The position numbers and the translations under genes are program-made. A DNA stretch of 34,952 bases, taken from NCBI GenBank assembly GCA_046302815.1, contig JBKCHO010000098.1, forward strand, positions 1 to 34,952, written 5' to 3'. Below the pieces are notes generated by a model, which saw only the letters and a program-made list of their open reading frames with translations, made no database searches and had not been told where the DNA came from. This document shows positions 25,401 to 32,141 of the stretch, piece after piece (position 1 is the first letter of the stretch; each line of letters begins with the position of its first letter). The stretch comes from JALRAP01 sp046302815. Its GTDB lineage: Bacteria > Bacteroidota > Bacteroidia > AKYH767-A > OLB10.

Positions 25401-28400
25401 AGTATTACCGCTCGCTCTGATGATGGAGAGGTTCGCTGAAACATTTTGTCCAGCGGGTACCGTAAAGGGCAACACCTCCAAAGGATCGCCGCCCGAGTTG
25501 TTCCGGTTGAACCCGAAGTATTTCGTGCCAAACTGGTTGGTCAGGTAAATGTCGAAGTCATTCAGTGAACCGGTTGATGTTTCACCCAATGAATAGATGG
25601 AATCCTGCCACTGCATAACGATGGTGTAGGTGCCTGCAGGCAGATTTACGCTTAGCAGGTTGTCGCCACCACCGAAGTCGTGAGCTTGTCCAGATAGTCC
25701 CAGTGGAGCAGCAGTCGGGTTGAATGTGCTCTCGTAAGATTTTGAGCCGAAGTTTCCAGCAGCAGAGAAATAAGCAACACCCATGGCGTTTGCAGAGTCA
25801 ACCGCATTTGCGATAACACCGTCCTTGTAAAAAGGAGAGGTGATCCAGGTTACATCATCGGCGATGACATCACATCCGCCTTGCGCCAATTGAATCACAC
25901 CCAAGGCCTGATCGCCTTCGCTCACCGTTGCTGTGCGGAATGCCAACTCAGCTCCTGGAGCCACATCGTGTATCAACTGCAGCATGGCGCGACCTTCGTC
26001 GGTGCGCTGACCATAAGGGAACTCTTTGAAAATTTGAACAGGTGTACCAAGGCCAGCTGGGTTTCCAACACCTGGCAGGTCGCCATTGATTACATCGGTA
26101 TTGGCGTTGTTGCCAGGAACGGTGTTGTAGCTATCCGACATCACACAAACTTTGACGCCACTGCCATCCACTTGGAAGCCTTCGCGGGCAATATTGGAGG
26201 TTTGTGCCACATCACCTTGTGTTAAGGCGATACCACTGCTGGTGATACTTGGATAAACCGGGCGTACATAGTTGATTTTCGATGCTACAGCTGGATCTAG
26301 CAGGTTGGGCAGATTGGCAATTGGGAATCGTCCGGTGATGATCAGCGGATTCAATCCGTTCGGAATGGTGTCTGCCAAACCATAGCCCGGTGTCTGGTAA
26401 ATCAGGTTGAACAGGTTTTGTGTTTCACCTTCGATGGAAATGATTTCGATATAAACCGAGTCAGGGCTGGTGAAGAAAATCTGTTGGATGGTGTCTTGTC
26501 CGACCAATAGGTAGTTCTCATAAAGTGAAGTCAACTCACAACCCAATTTGGTAAGGTCTTTGCCGTTCGGACAAGGTTTGTAGTAAGGGATGATACATGG
26601 ACCTTCTTCAACAACCACCGAATCAGTAGCTGTACATCCGTTTGCAGGATCGGTAACAGTTAAGAAGTAGGTTCCGATGGCATTGATGGTAGGGCTGGTA
26701 GTGTTTGCACCATTTCCAACACCCGGACCAGTCCATGCGTATTCCGCATTAGGTGTGCTGGATGAACCGTTGAGGGCAACTTCCAGAATCACGCAAGTGA
26801 GTGCGTTGCCTTCGCCAGCGTCGACCGATGGAGTTGCGAAGTTTGTGCCTACGGAGGCATCATCGGTTGAGGTACATCCGTTTGCTGGATTGGTTACAGT
26901 TACTGTATAGGTTCCGGCAGCATTCGCATTGATGCTGGCAGTGTTCGAGTTTCCAGATATACCTGGACCGCTCCAATAGTAGGTTACACCTGCGGTGGAG
27001 GAGCTGCCGTTAAGGGACACTGAGCCGGTGGTGCAAGTGAGTGTATTGTCGGATCCTGCATCAGCACCAGGAGCAGTATTGTTTAGGTTTATGACTACAT
27101 CATCTGTAGCAGTACAGCCGTTCGATGGGTCGGTAACAATGACGGTGTAAGTTCCTGCAGTGTTGATGCTAGGCGTTGCTGTATTACCTCCAGCTGTGAT
27201 TCCCGGACCGCTCCATGCGAAGCTTGATGGCGTCACACTGGAAGAGCCTTGTAGGTTCAACGATGTTGTTGTACAAGTGAGTTCAGCATCAGCTCCTGCA
27301 TTGGCAACAGGCACCTTTACATTCAAGGTAACAACAACTTGATCGGTTGCAGTACATCCATTGGATGCTGCAGTAACGGTCAATGTGTAGGTTCCAGCAG
27401 TATTGATCGAAGGAGTGGCTGTGTTGGCACCCGAAACGATTCCAGGTCCGGTCCAGCTATAAGAAACACCGCTAGTGGTTGATGAGCCGTTCAGTGTTGT
27501 GCTGGTCAAAACACAAGTTAGTTCCACACCTGAACCGGCATCCGCATTAGGTGCGGTGTAGTCGGTCCCAATGGTTACGATATCAAATGCAGCGCAACCG
27601 TTTGACGGATTTGTAACGGTCAGTTTATAGTTGCCAGGTGAGTTGACGGTTGGGTTGAGTGTATTTCCTCCAGAGACGATTCCAGGGCCGCTCCAGCTAT
27701 AGGTAGCACCAGATGTGGTTGATGAGCCGTTCAACACCAAGCTGGTGGTTGCGCAGGTCAAGTTGGCATCCGCGCCAGCGTTCACATTCGGGCTAGTGAA
27801 ATTGGAGGTAACCAAAACAACATCTGTGGAAGTACAAACCGATCCCGTGGAAACGGTTAGCGTATAGGTGCCTGCTGCATCTACTACGGGGGTTGCCGAG
27901 TTTGCACCAGATACGATGTTGCCCCCGTTGGAGGCAGTCCATGAATAGGTGGCGTTAATGGCGTTCGATGAACCCGACAATATCACACTGGTGTTTGCGC
28001 AATTGATGGATTTGTCAGGACCGGCATTCGCAACGGGTGTTTGGCAATTCACATAAGCAGCATAGTTGGTAGTTACACCACTATTAATGATCACCTGGGT
28101 ACCGCTCCATAAGCTTCCGGTGATGGAAGTTGAGCCGGTTCCGGATCCCATCAGGATTCCTGCATAGGGTGCATAAACGGTACCGAACCATCTGGAAACA
28201 CCGCCCGAGGCTCCGTTTGCAATTACAAAAGCGTAAGCGTTGCTGGTGGTTCCGGCTCCATTGCCTTGAACCTCCATGTAGATGCGACCAGCGCTTCCGC
28301 CATTGAGGATGGTTGAAGTGGATTTGTTGAGTAAAGCGTTCCCTTTAACGAAAATGCGGAACACTCCGTTGGGGTTATTTTGAAAGTCGAAACGGAAGAC

Positions 28401-29141
28401 ATTTGATGTTCCCGAGTTGTTGATGGAATTAAATATGTAATCACCAGGTCCGCTCAAGGTGATGGTTCTGTTTCCACCCAAAGTCACATTACCGTAAGCC
28501 CCAGGGGTAATGGTGGTGTTGGCAGAAATATTTTGCGTTCCAGCAGGAGGGATGACTGTTGGTGTAGGTAGCGATGGTAATGCGGGTATCACTGGTACAG
28601 CATTAATTACCCCGCCATTGGGATTTGGTCCCGAGTAGGTATAGTTAGACGGTTTGGTTACGCTTCCGCTGATGGTTCCACCGCCTACTGAAATGTTTCC
28701 GTTGGCCAGTATGCTTCCAGTAAGTGTTAAGCTGGAACCCGTCAGTACCGTGGTGCCAGTGGACGCATTGCTGTTGGCGGCAAAGATGCTTCCATTCATA
28801 ACAATGCTGTTGGCGAATTCAACCCGTTGGCCGCTTCGCACATTGGCATTGATGTTCCCAGAAGTTTTAACCAAAACTTTAGCACCTACATTACCACCAT
28901 TGATGGTGTTGGAGGTTCCAATCGATACGCCATAACCAGGAGTGGGTGGAACGGCCAAGCCTTGAGGGTTGGTTCCGTCTCCTGCGAAGAGTACGAAATC
29001 AGTTATCTGTAGGTTCTGTGCCTCACTCTTGTTGATCGTTGCTGAAAAGCAAACGAAAAAAGCCATGATGATGAGAATGGTCTGGGTTAAACCTAAAAAG
29101 GTAAAACCAGACCCCATGCGGTTGGGGGCTGTAATGTTCAT
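22476..29141 (-). CDS. Giant T9SS surface protease with Ig-like, S53/S8-like, MBG and (N/S)GRALV repeat regions
   Basis: A 2221-residue exported protein. Order: signal peptide (1-41); Ser/Gly/Asn-rich beta region (about 45-365) like anchor or polymer-forming adhesins; six Ig/PKD-like repeats of about 80 residues (368-848), each with an (A/V)xAGxxxxLTC strand and (S/T)WxGPGI; a pre-domain (850-985) ending NYVRPVYPSITSSG; a subtilisin-fold peptidase (about 990-1420); a TIG/IPT-like domain (1420-1510); several MBG domains (1510-2015); and a T9SS sorting tail (2141-2221, FSVFPNPANEELN to YVFRFMKL). Catalytic candidates are D1003 (MSDSY), E1049 (DEGRAM, where subtilisins have His), D1096 (IADDVTW) and S1354 (FFGTSAAAPHAAG), a Glu-containing arrangement like S53-like relatives. 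Residues 1664-1764 hold eight (N/S)GRALV units. Monocistronic, with promoter at 29183-29214 and terminator at 22425-22461. Target unknown. Confidence 0.92.
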   Translation of the reverse strand: MNITAPNRMGSGFTFLGLTQTILIIMAFFVCFSATINKSEAQNLQITDFVLFAGDGTNPQGLAVPPTPGYGVSIGTSNTINGGNVGAKVLVKTSGNINANVRSGQRVEFANSIVMNGSIFAANSNASTGTTVLTGSSLTLTGSILANGNISVGGGTISGSVTKPSNYTYSGPNPNGGVINAVPVIPALPSLPTPTVIPPAGTQNISANTTITPGAYGNVTLGGNRTITLSGPGDYIFNSINNSGTSNVFRFDFQNNPNGVFRIFVKGNALLNKSTSTILNGGSAGRIYMEVQGNGAGTTSNAYAFVIANGASGGVSRWFGTVYAPYAGILMGSGTGSTSITGSLWSGTQVIINSGVTTNYAAYVNCQTPVANAGPDKSINCANTSVILSGSSNAINATYSWTASNGGNIVSGANSATPVVDAAGTYTLTVSTGSVCTSTDVVLVTSNFTSPNVNAGADANLTCATTSLVLNGSSTTSGATYSWSGPGIVSGGNTLNPTVNSPGNYKLTVTNPSNGCAAFDIVTIGTDYTAPNADAGSGVELTCVLTSTTLNGSSTTSGVSYSWTGPGIVSGANTATPSINTAGTYTLTVTAASNGCTATDQVVVTLNVKVPVANAGADAELTCTTTSLNLQGSSSVTPSSFAWSGPGITAGGNTATPSINTAGTYTVIVTDPSNGCTATDDVVINLNNTAPGADAGSDNTLTCTTGSVSLNGSSSTAGVTYYWSGPGISGNSNTASINANAAGTYTVTVTNPANGCTSTDDASVGTNFATPSVDAGEGNALTCVILEVALNGSSSTPNAEYAWTGPGVGNGANTTSPTINAIGTYFLTVTDPANGCTATDSVVVEEGPCIIPYYKPCPNGKDLTKLGCELTSLYENYLLVGQDTIQQIFFTSPDSVYIEIISIEGETQNLFNLIYQTPGYGLADTIPNGLNPLIITGRFPIANLPNLLDPAVASKINYVRPVYPSITSSGIALTQGDVAQTSNIAREGFQVDGSGVKVCVMSDSYNTVPGNNANTDVINGDLPGVGNPAGLGTPVQIFKEFPYGQRTDEGRAMLQLIHDVAPGAELAFRTATVSEGDQALGVIQLAQGGCDVIADDVTWITSPFYKDGVIANAVDSANAMGVAYFSAAGNFGSKSYESTFNPTAAPLGLSGQAHDFGGGDNLLSVNLPAGTYTIVMQWQDSIYSLGETSTGSLNDFDIYLTNQFGTKYFGFNRNNSGGDPLEVLPFTVPAGQNVSANLSIIRASGNTPAKFKFIVFRGELSFNEYTNGSSTIVGQSNANGAITLGAVNFTNTPPFNPAPFNPPVQNFSSRGGTEVNGVVRNKPDLVAPNGGNTTVQLGAPNVDGDAFPNFFGTSAAAPHAAGVGALLKHGKMKFYNQELSPSEIRNILQTTALDLSTPGFDFATGNGYIQAYDALATFAAPTPNLDSIRTPITPGSAATTVTVYGNFFTTQSLVVFNGDTLSTSFVNGNVLTASLPTFFGNYGLYVYTPPIVPNINDGGNSDTLFFFDPIKKVVAVTADNKVKKFGEAIPTLTYQVTVDGAPLASTSFTLADLGLANLTISTPATSMSNVGIYAIALNQGTFDPGFNTFYDYTLTNGLLTINRMPLVITPKDTTITYGDKLDGDDIDFNYDFDTTEILPSELISFKSTIEIDHKEDISNSIAMVNGRALVNGRALVNADLQGLAFLVSGRALVNGRALVNGRALVNGSIVYDTTNIVDVANASIFNYQINEDTTTLVSANPPLTNGRALVNGRALVNGRALVNGNTLLNSSSSDSTSESNDSLAVIIDEDDVNAPVNDTLITFEGINMITGTYAGTHAIVPGALLSSNFDIAYGLGTLTILPRPLNITADNKSGAYGESISLTSSITGLQYGETLTQISTGNIGYNVLNGNTSVIPIYPAGNYSIVPSGISLTQPADYILSYNIGNLLVNPASLTVTADLKFINRNDPLPAFTSTITGFVLGGQNTVVSGPTYNVSPLGCCTQAGQYTITPANLVLAVPGNYNINYVSGPLYVNPKGQGAKKINVSLVCVDTVSNHPSGFPFLARFQWENQNNTPVYVPLGPTNYFNAAGQYVGNPPTLFAANTIGVYEIPFDGQSIQWVCISYNGNQQVSATSNSGTSTSNKCAAHLNRTIQNPEIAAEQFSVFPNPANEELNILSKFENQSIKILTVMDAAGRMVYLNDGIFESPVDSAKINISHLNPGIYVLSVQTTDSRYVFRFMKL
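23851..24158 (-). repeat. 18-bp minisatellite encoding (N/S)GRALV hexapeptides
   Basis: Eight 18-bp units in three clusters (about 23851-23904, 24022-24075 and 24109-24144 on the plus strand, e.g. CCATTAACTAAGGCTCGT). They encode GRALVN-type hexapeptides on the minus strand. Some neighbouring units in cluster 1 are identical at DNA level while others differ at silent positions, so both recent duplication and older divergence are visible. All units keep the reading frame. Confidence 0.9.
26598..28046 (-). repeat. Six tandem Ig/PKD-like domain repeats
   Basis: Coding repeats for residues about 366-848 of the giant protein. Each begins with (N/D)AG followed by LTC or INC, has YxWxGPG in the middle and ends GTYxLTVT-(x)3-NGCTATD. 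Copies 2-6 are clearly similar; copy 1 is the most diverged. Confidence 0.85.
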
Positions 29142-29182
29142 CTTGATTCTGGTTAGTACTTGGTTAAAATGATAGGGTTTAA

Positions 29183-29214
29183 CAAAATTAAGGTATAAAA
29201 TAAATACGAGTCAA
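29183..29214 (-). promoter_or_regulatory. Promoter of the giant T9SS gene
   Basis: On the minus strand TTG (29214-29212), a 21-nt spacer, and TAATTTTG (29190-29183) fit the Bacteroidota -33/-7 pair. This predicts a start near 29176 and a leader of about 35 nt. It is the best two-part promoter in the window. Confidence 0.55.
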
Positions 29215-29353
29215 GTTTTTCTTCTACAAATCCATGAATGTCAAGAGTTTTTGGGTGAAAAAATCAAAATATTTTGTTAAGACCCTTGTAAAAATTTGAC
29301 ATTCAACAGTTTGGTTTACGATAAAAATAAAGCCACAAAGGGGTTCCTTTTGG

Positions 29354-29361
29354 TATTTTTG
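29354..29361 (+). promoter_or_regulatory. -7-like box just before prfB
   Basis: TATTTTTG matches TAnnTTTG and ends 4 nt before the prfB ATG at 29366. Normal spacing would put transcription start on or next to the ATG, implying a leaderless message. No -33 TTG at usual spacing was found. Confidence 0.35.
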
Positions 29362-29365
29362 CAAC

Positions 29366-30464
29366 ATGACTACAGACCAGTTATCGGATTTAAGGGAAAG
29401 AATCAGTGCCCTGAGGAGGCATCTTTGACATCGACAAAAAGCTGTCGCTGTTAGCCGGGGAGGAACAGCTGACACACGCTCCCGACTTTTGGAATGATCC
29501 CAAAAGAGCCGAGCGAATCCTCAAACAAATCAAAGAAAAGAAAGACTGGACCGAGTTGTTCCGCAATACGGAGGGTGCAGTTGAAGACGCTGGTGTGCTG
29601 CTCGATTTTTTCAAAGCGGGCGAAGTGACCGAGACGGAAGTCGATGACCAGTACGCCAAAGCGATGCGTATGGTCGATGACCTTGAATTCAAAAACATGC
29701 TCAGCGGCGAGGAGGATTCACTCAACGCCGTTGTTACCATTAACTCAGGTGCTGGTGGTACCGAGAGCCAGGACTGGGCCGAGATGCTCATGCGGATGTA
29801 TGTCCGTTGGGGCGAACGGCATGGTATGAAAGTAACCGAGATTGATCGAACTGATGGCGATGGGGCAGGTATCAAATCTGCCACTCTCGAATTCGAAGGA
29901 CCCTTTGCCTATGGCTACCTCAAGAGCGAAAATGGAGTACATCGAATGGTGCGCATTTCACCTTTCGACTCCAATGCGCGCCGTCATACTTCCTTCGCCT
30001 CCGTATTCTCCTATCCGTTGGTCGACGACACCATCCACATCGAAATCAAAGACGCAGACATCAGCATCCAAACATCGCGGTCTGGTGGTGCAGGAGGACA
30101 AAATGTAAACAAAGTTGAGACCAAGGTTCAAATCACACACCACCCCACAGGTATTGTGGTTGTTTGTCAGGTAGAGCGAACACAGGGCGGAAACAAGGAG
30201 CGTGCAATGCAAATGTTGCGTTCGCAATTATATGAACTTGAAGTCCGCAAACGCAACGAAGCCAAAGCAGCCACCGAAGCCACCAAGATGAAAATAGCAT
30301 GGGGAAGTCAGAGTCGCAGTTATGTGTTCCATCCATACAAGCTTGTCAAAGACAATCGAACCGATTATGAAACATCCGATGTGCAGGGTGTGATGGATGG
30401 CGACTTGGATGAGTTTATGAAAGCCTATTTGATGGAGTATGCAGGAAAATCAACAAGCAATTGA
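29366..30464 (+). CDS. prfB: Peptide chain release factor 2, with programmed +1 frameshift
   Basis: RF2 recognises UAA and UGA and triggers peptide release. The gene is read in two frames. ATG 29366 opens a 20-codon frame ending CTT-TGA (TGA at 29426-29428); a +1 shift at CTT resumes at GAC 29427 and continues to TGA 30464, giving about 365 residues, the normal RF2 length. The shifted frame holds the RF2 stop-recognition motif SPF (MVRISPFDSNARRHTSF) and the catalytic GGQ loop (SRSGGAGGQNVNKVETK). An annotation starting at the internal codon 29556 would lose about 63 residues. Autoregulated by termination efficiency at the internal TGA. Confidence 0.96.
29414..29429 (+). promoter_or_regulatory. 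prfB +1 frameshift signal
   Basis: AGGAGG (29414-29419), a three-base spacer CAT, the slippery CTT (29423-29425), stop TGA (29426-29428) and following C. Order and spacing equal the classical RF2 site, with an internal Shine-Dalgarno-like element pushing the ribosome forward. Confidence 0.95.
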
Positions 30465-30550
30465 CGATTGACGAATAAACAATCATCTACCCACCACTCA
30501 CCACCCACCACCCACTACCAACCACTCACCACTCACCCACCACCTACCAA
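30465..30550. repeat. Heptanucleotide tandem repeats between prfB and fumC
   Basis: TTGACGA occurs twice in tandem (30461-30474, overlapping the prfB stop), followed by a run of C/A-rich heptamers of the CCACTCA/CCACCCA/CTACCAA type from about 30490 to 30549. No gene is encoded; fumC starts at 30581. Confidence 0.75.
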
Positions 30551-30580
30551 CTATCCGAGTTCAACAACTTAAATAACATC

Positions 30581-31975
30581 ATGAATATCCGCATCGAAAA
30601 AGACACCATGGGACCTGTGGAGGTTCCTGCAGACCGTTACTGGGGAGCTCAGACGCAGCGCTCAATTGAGAATTTCAAAATCGCCCGCGAAACGGATCGG
30701 ATGCCAATTGAAATCATCCGTGCATTTGCATACTTGAAAAAAGCAGCTGCACTGGCCAATCGCGATGCAGGTGCGCTTCCTCATGATAAATGCGATTTGA
30801 TCGGCCAGGTTTGTGATGAAATACTTGAAGGCAAACTCGATTCCGAGTTCCCGCTTGTAGTTTGGCAAACCGGATCCGGCACGCAATCCAACATGAATGT
30901 GAACGAAGTGGTTGCTTACCGTGCACATGTATTGTCGGGTGGTGCGTTGACCGATGAAAAGAAGATTATCCATCCAAACGACGATGTAAACAAATCACAA
31001 TCTTCCAACGATACTTTTCCGACGGCTATGCATATTGCCGCCTATAAAATGTTGGTAGAGGTTACCCTTCCGGGGATGCAAAAGCTTCGCGATACGCTTC
31101 ATGCCAAATCAAAGGAGCACATGAAAGTGGTGAAAATCGGCAGGACACACTTGATGGATGCCACACCGCTTACACTAGGACAGGAGATTTCCGGTTATGT
31201 CTCACAACTTGACCATGGCATGCGTGCCATCAAACATACTATGGCGCATTTGTCGGAGCTGGCTTTGGGCGGTACCGCCGTGGGTACAGGCATCAACACA
31301 CCTGATGGATACGATGTAAATGTGGCGAAGCATATCGCACAACTAACCGGATTGCCTTTTGTAACTGCCGAGAACAAGTTCGAAGCGTTAGCCTCTCATG
31401 ACGCCATTGTGGAGTCCCACGGAGCTTTGAAAACCGTTGCATGTGCGTTGATGAAAATCGCCAATGACATTCGTTTGTTGGCTTCTGGTCCACGCTGTGG
31501 AATCGGCGAAATATTTATTCCAGATAATGAGCCTGGCTCCTCCATCATGCCCGGAAAGGTGAATCCCACCCAATGCGAGGCCATGACCATGGTTGCTGCA
31601 CAGGTGATGGGCAACGATGTAGCGATCAATATTGGTGGCGCCACCGGTCATTTCGAACTCAATGTGTTCAAGCCCGTAATGATTGCCAATTTCTTGCACA
31701 GCGCTAAACTCATCGGTGATGTATGTGTTTCGTTCAATGATAAATGTGCTGTGGGTATCGAACCTTTGCTCGAAAACATTAAAACCAATTTGGATAATTC
31801 ATTGATGCTGGTTACTGCGCTCAATACCAAAATCGGTTATTACAAAGCAGCCGAAATCGCCCAAACCGCACACAAGCAAGGCAAAACCCTAAAGCAAACC
31901 GCTATCGATCTTGGTTATGTAACCGCCGAACAATTTGATGAATGGGTGAAACCGGAGGAGATGGTAGGAAGGTAA
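30581..31975 (+). CDS. fumC: Class II fumarate hydratase
   Basis: A 464-residue homotetrameric, iron-independent enzyme of the citric acid cycle that interconverts fumarate and L-malate. Family blocks: MGPVEVPADRYWGAQTQRS at the N-terminus, VWQTGSGTQSNMNVNEV, HPNDDVNKSQSSNDTFPTAM, IGRTHLMDATPLTLGQEISG, and the lyase signature GSSIMPGKVNPTQCEA with the catalytic serine. Length is normal and no key residue is missing. It is flanked on both sides by tandem-repeat spacers and is probably transcribed alone; no clear promoter box is visible. Confidence 0.97.
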   Translation: MNIRIEKDTMGPVEVPADRYWGAQTQRSIENFKIARETDRMPIEIIRAFAYLKKAAALANRDAGALPHDKCDLIGQVCDEILEGKLDSEFPLVVWQTGSGTQSNMNVNEVVAYRAHVLSGGALTDEKKIIHPNDDVNKSQSSNDTFPTAMHIAAYKMLVEVTLPGMQKLRDTLHAKSKEHMKVVKIGRTHLMDATPLTLGQEISGYVSQLDHGMRAIKHTMAHLSELALGGTAVGTGINTPDGYDVNVAKHIAQLTGLPFVTAENKFEALASHDAIVESHGALKTVACALMKIANDIRLLASGPRCGIGEIFIPDNEPGSSIMPGKVNPTQCEAMTMVAAQVMGNDVAINIGGATGHFELNVFKPVMIANFLHSAKLIGDVCVSFNDKCAVGIEPLLENIKTNLDNSLMLVTALNTKIGYYKAAEIAQTAHKQGKTLKQTAIDLGYVTAEQFDEWVKPEEMVGR

Positions 31976-32058
31976 GTGACAAGCGCCGCCCTGAGCCTGT
32001 TTGCCCTGAGTTCATCGAAGGGTCGAAGGGTCGAAGGGTGACAAGTGACAAGTGACAA
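31976..32058. repeat. GTGACAA heptamer array interrupted by a palindromic CCCTGAG...GAAGGG element
   Basis: GTGACAA appears once directly after the fumC stop (31976-31982) and three times in tandem at 32038-32058. Between them are two CCCTGAG sequences, the palindrome-like CCCTGAGTTCATCGAAGGG (32004-32022), and three tandem CGAAGGGT units (32016-32039). This resembles the short CCCTGAG/CGAAGGG intergenic palindromes seen in many Bacteroidota. No coding potential. Confidence 0.75.
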
Positions 32059-32084
32059 GTGGAACATTATAGATACCAGTAGCT

Positions 32085-32124
32085 AATCCGCGTAAACCAG
32101 CCTGATCCGCTCAACCTGCGTTCC
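32085..32124. repeat. Degenerate ~10-bp tandem repeat, copy B (RATCCGCGTT family)
   Basis: Four imperfect units (AATCCGCGTA, AACCAGCCT, GATCCGCTCA, ACCTGCGTTC) end 17 bp before the pyrC start. They match copy A at 19261-19301 in unit length and consensus. Confidence 0.5.
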
Positions 32125-32141
32125 CTTTAATTCAGCTTAAC

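Noticed and set aside
28046..29010. Ice-binding (DUF3494-type) domain at the N-terminus of the giant protein
   Set aside because: The Gly/Ser/Asn-rich beta sequence is suggestive, but the usual opening motif of that family is missing; it fits anchor or polymer-forming adhesin regions better.
29556..30464. prfB as a 302-residue protein starting at 29556
   Set aside because: Upstream in-frame sequence plus the CTT-TGA shift site and a 20-codon leader from ATG 29366 give a full-length RF2.
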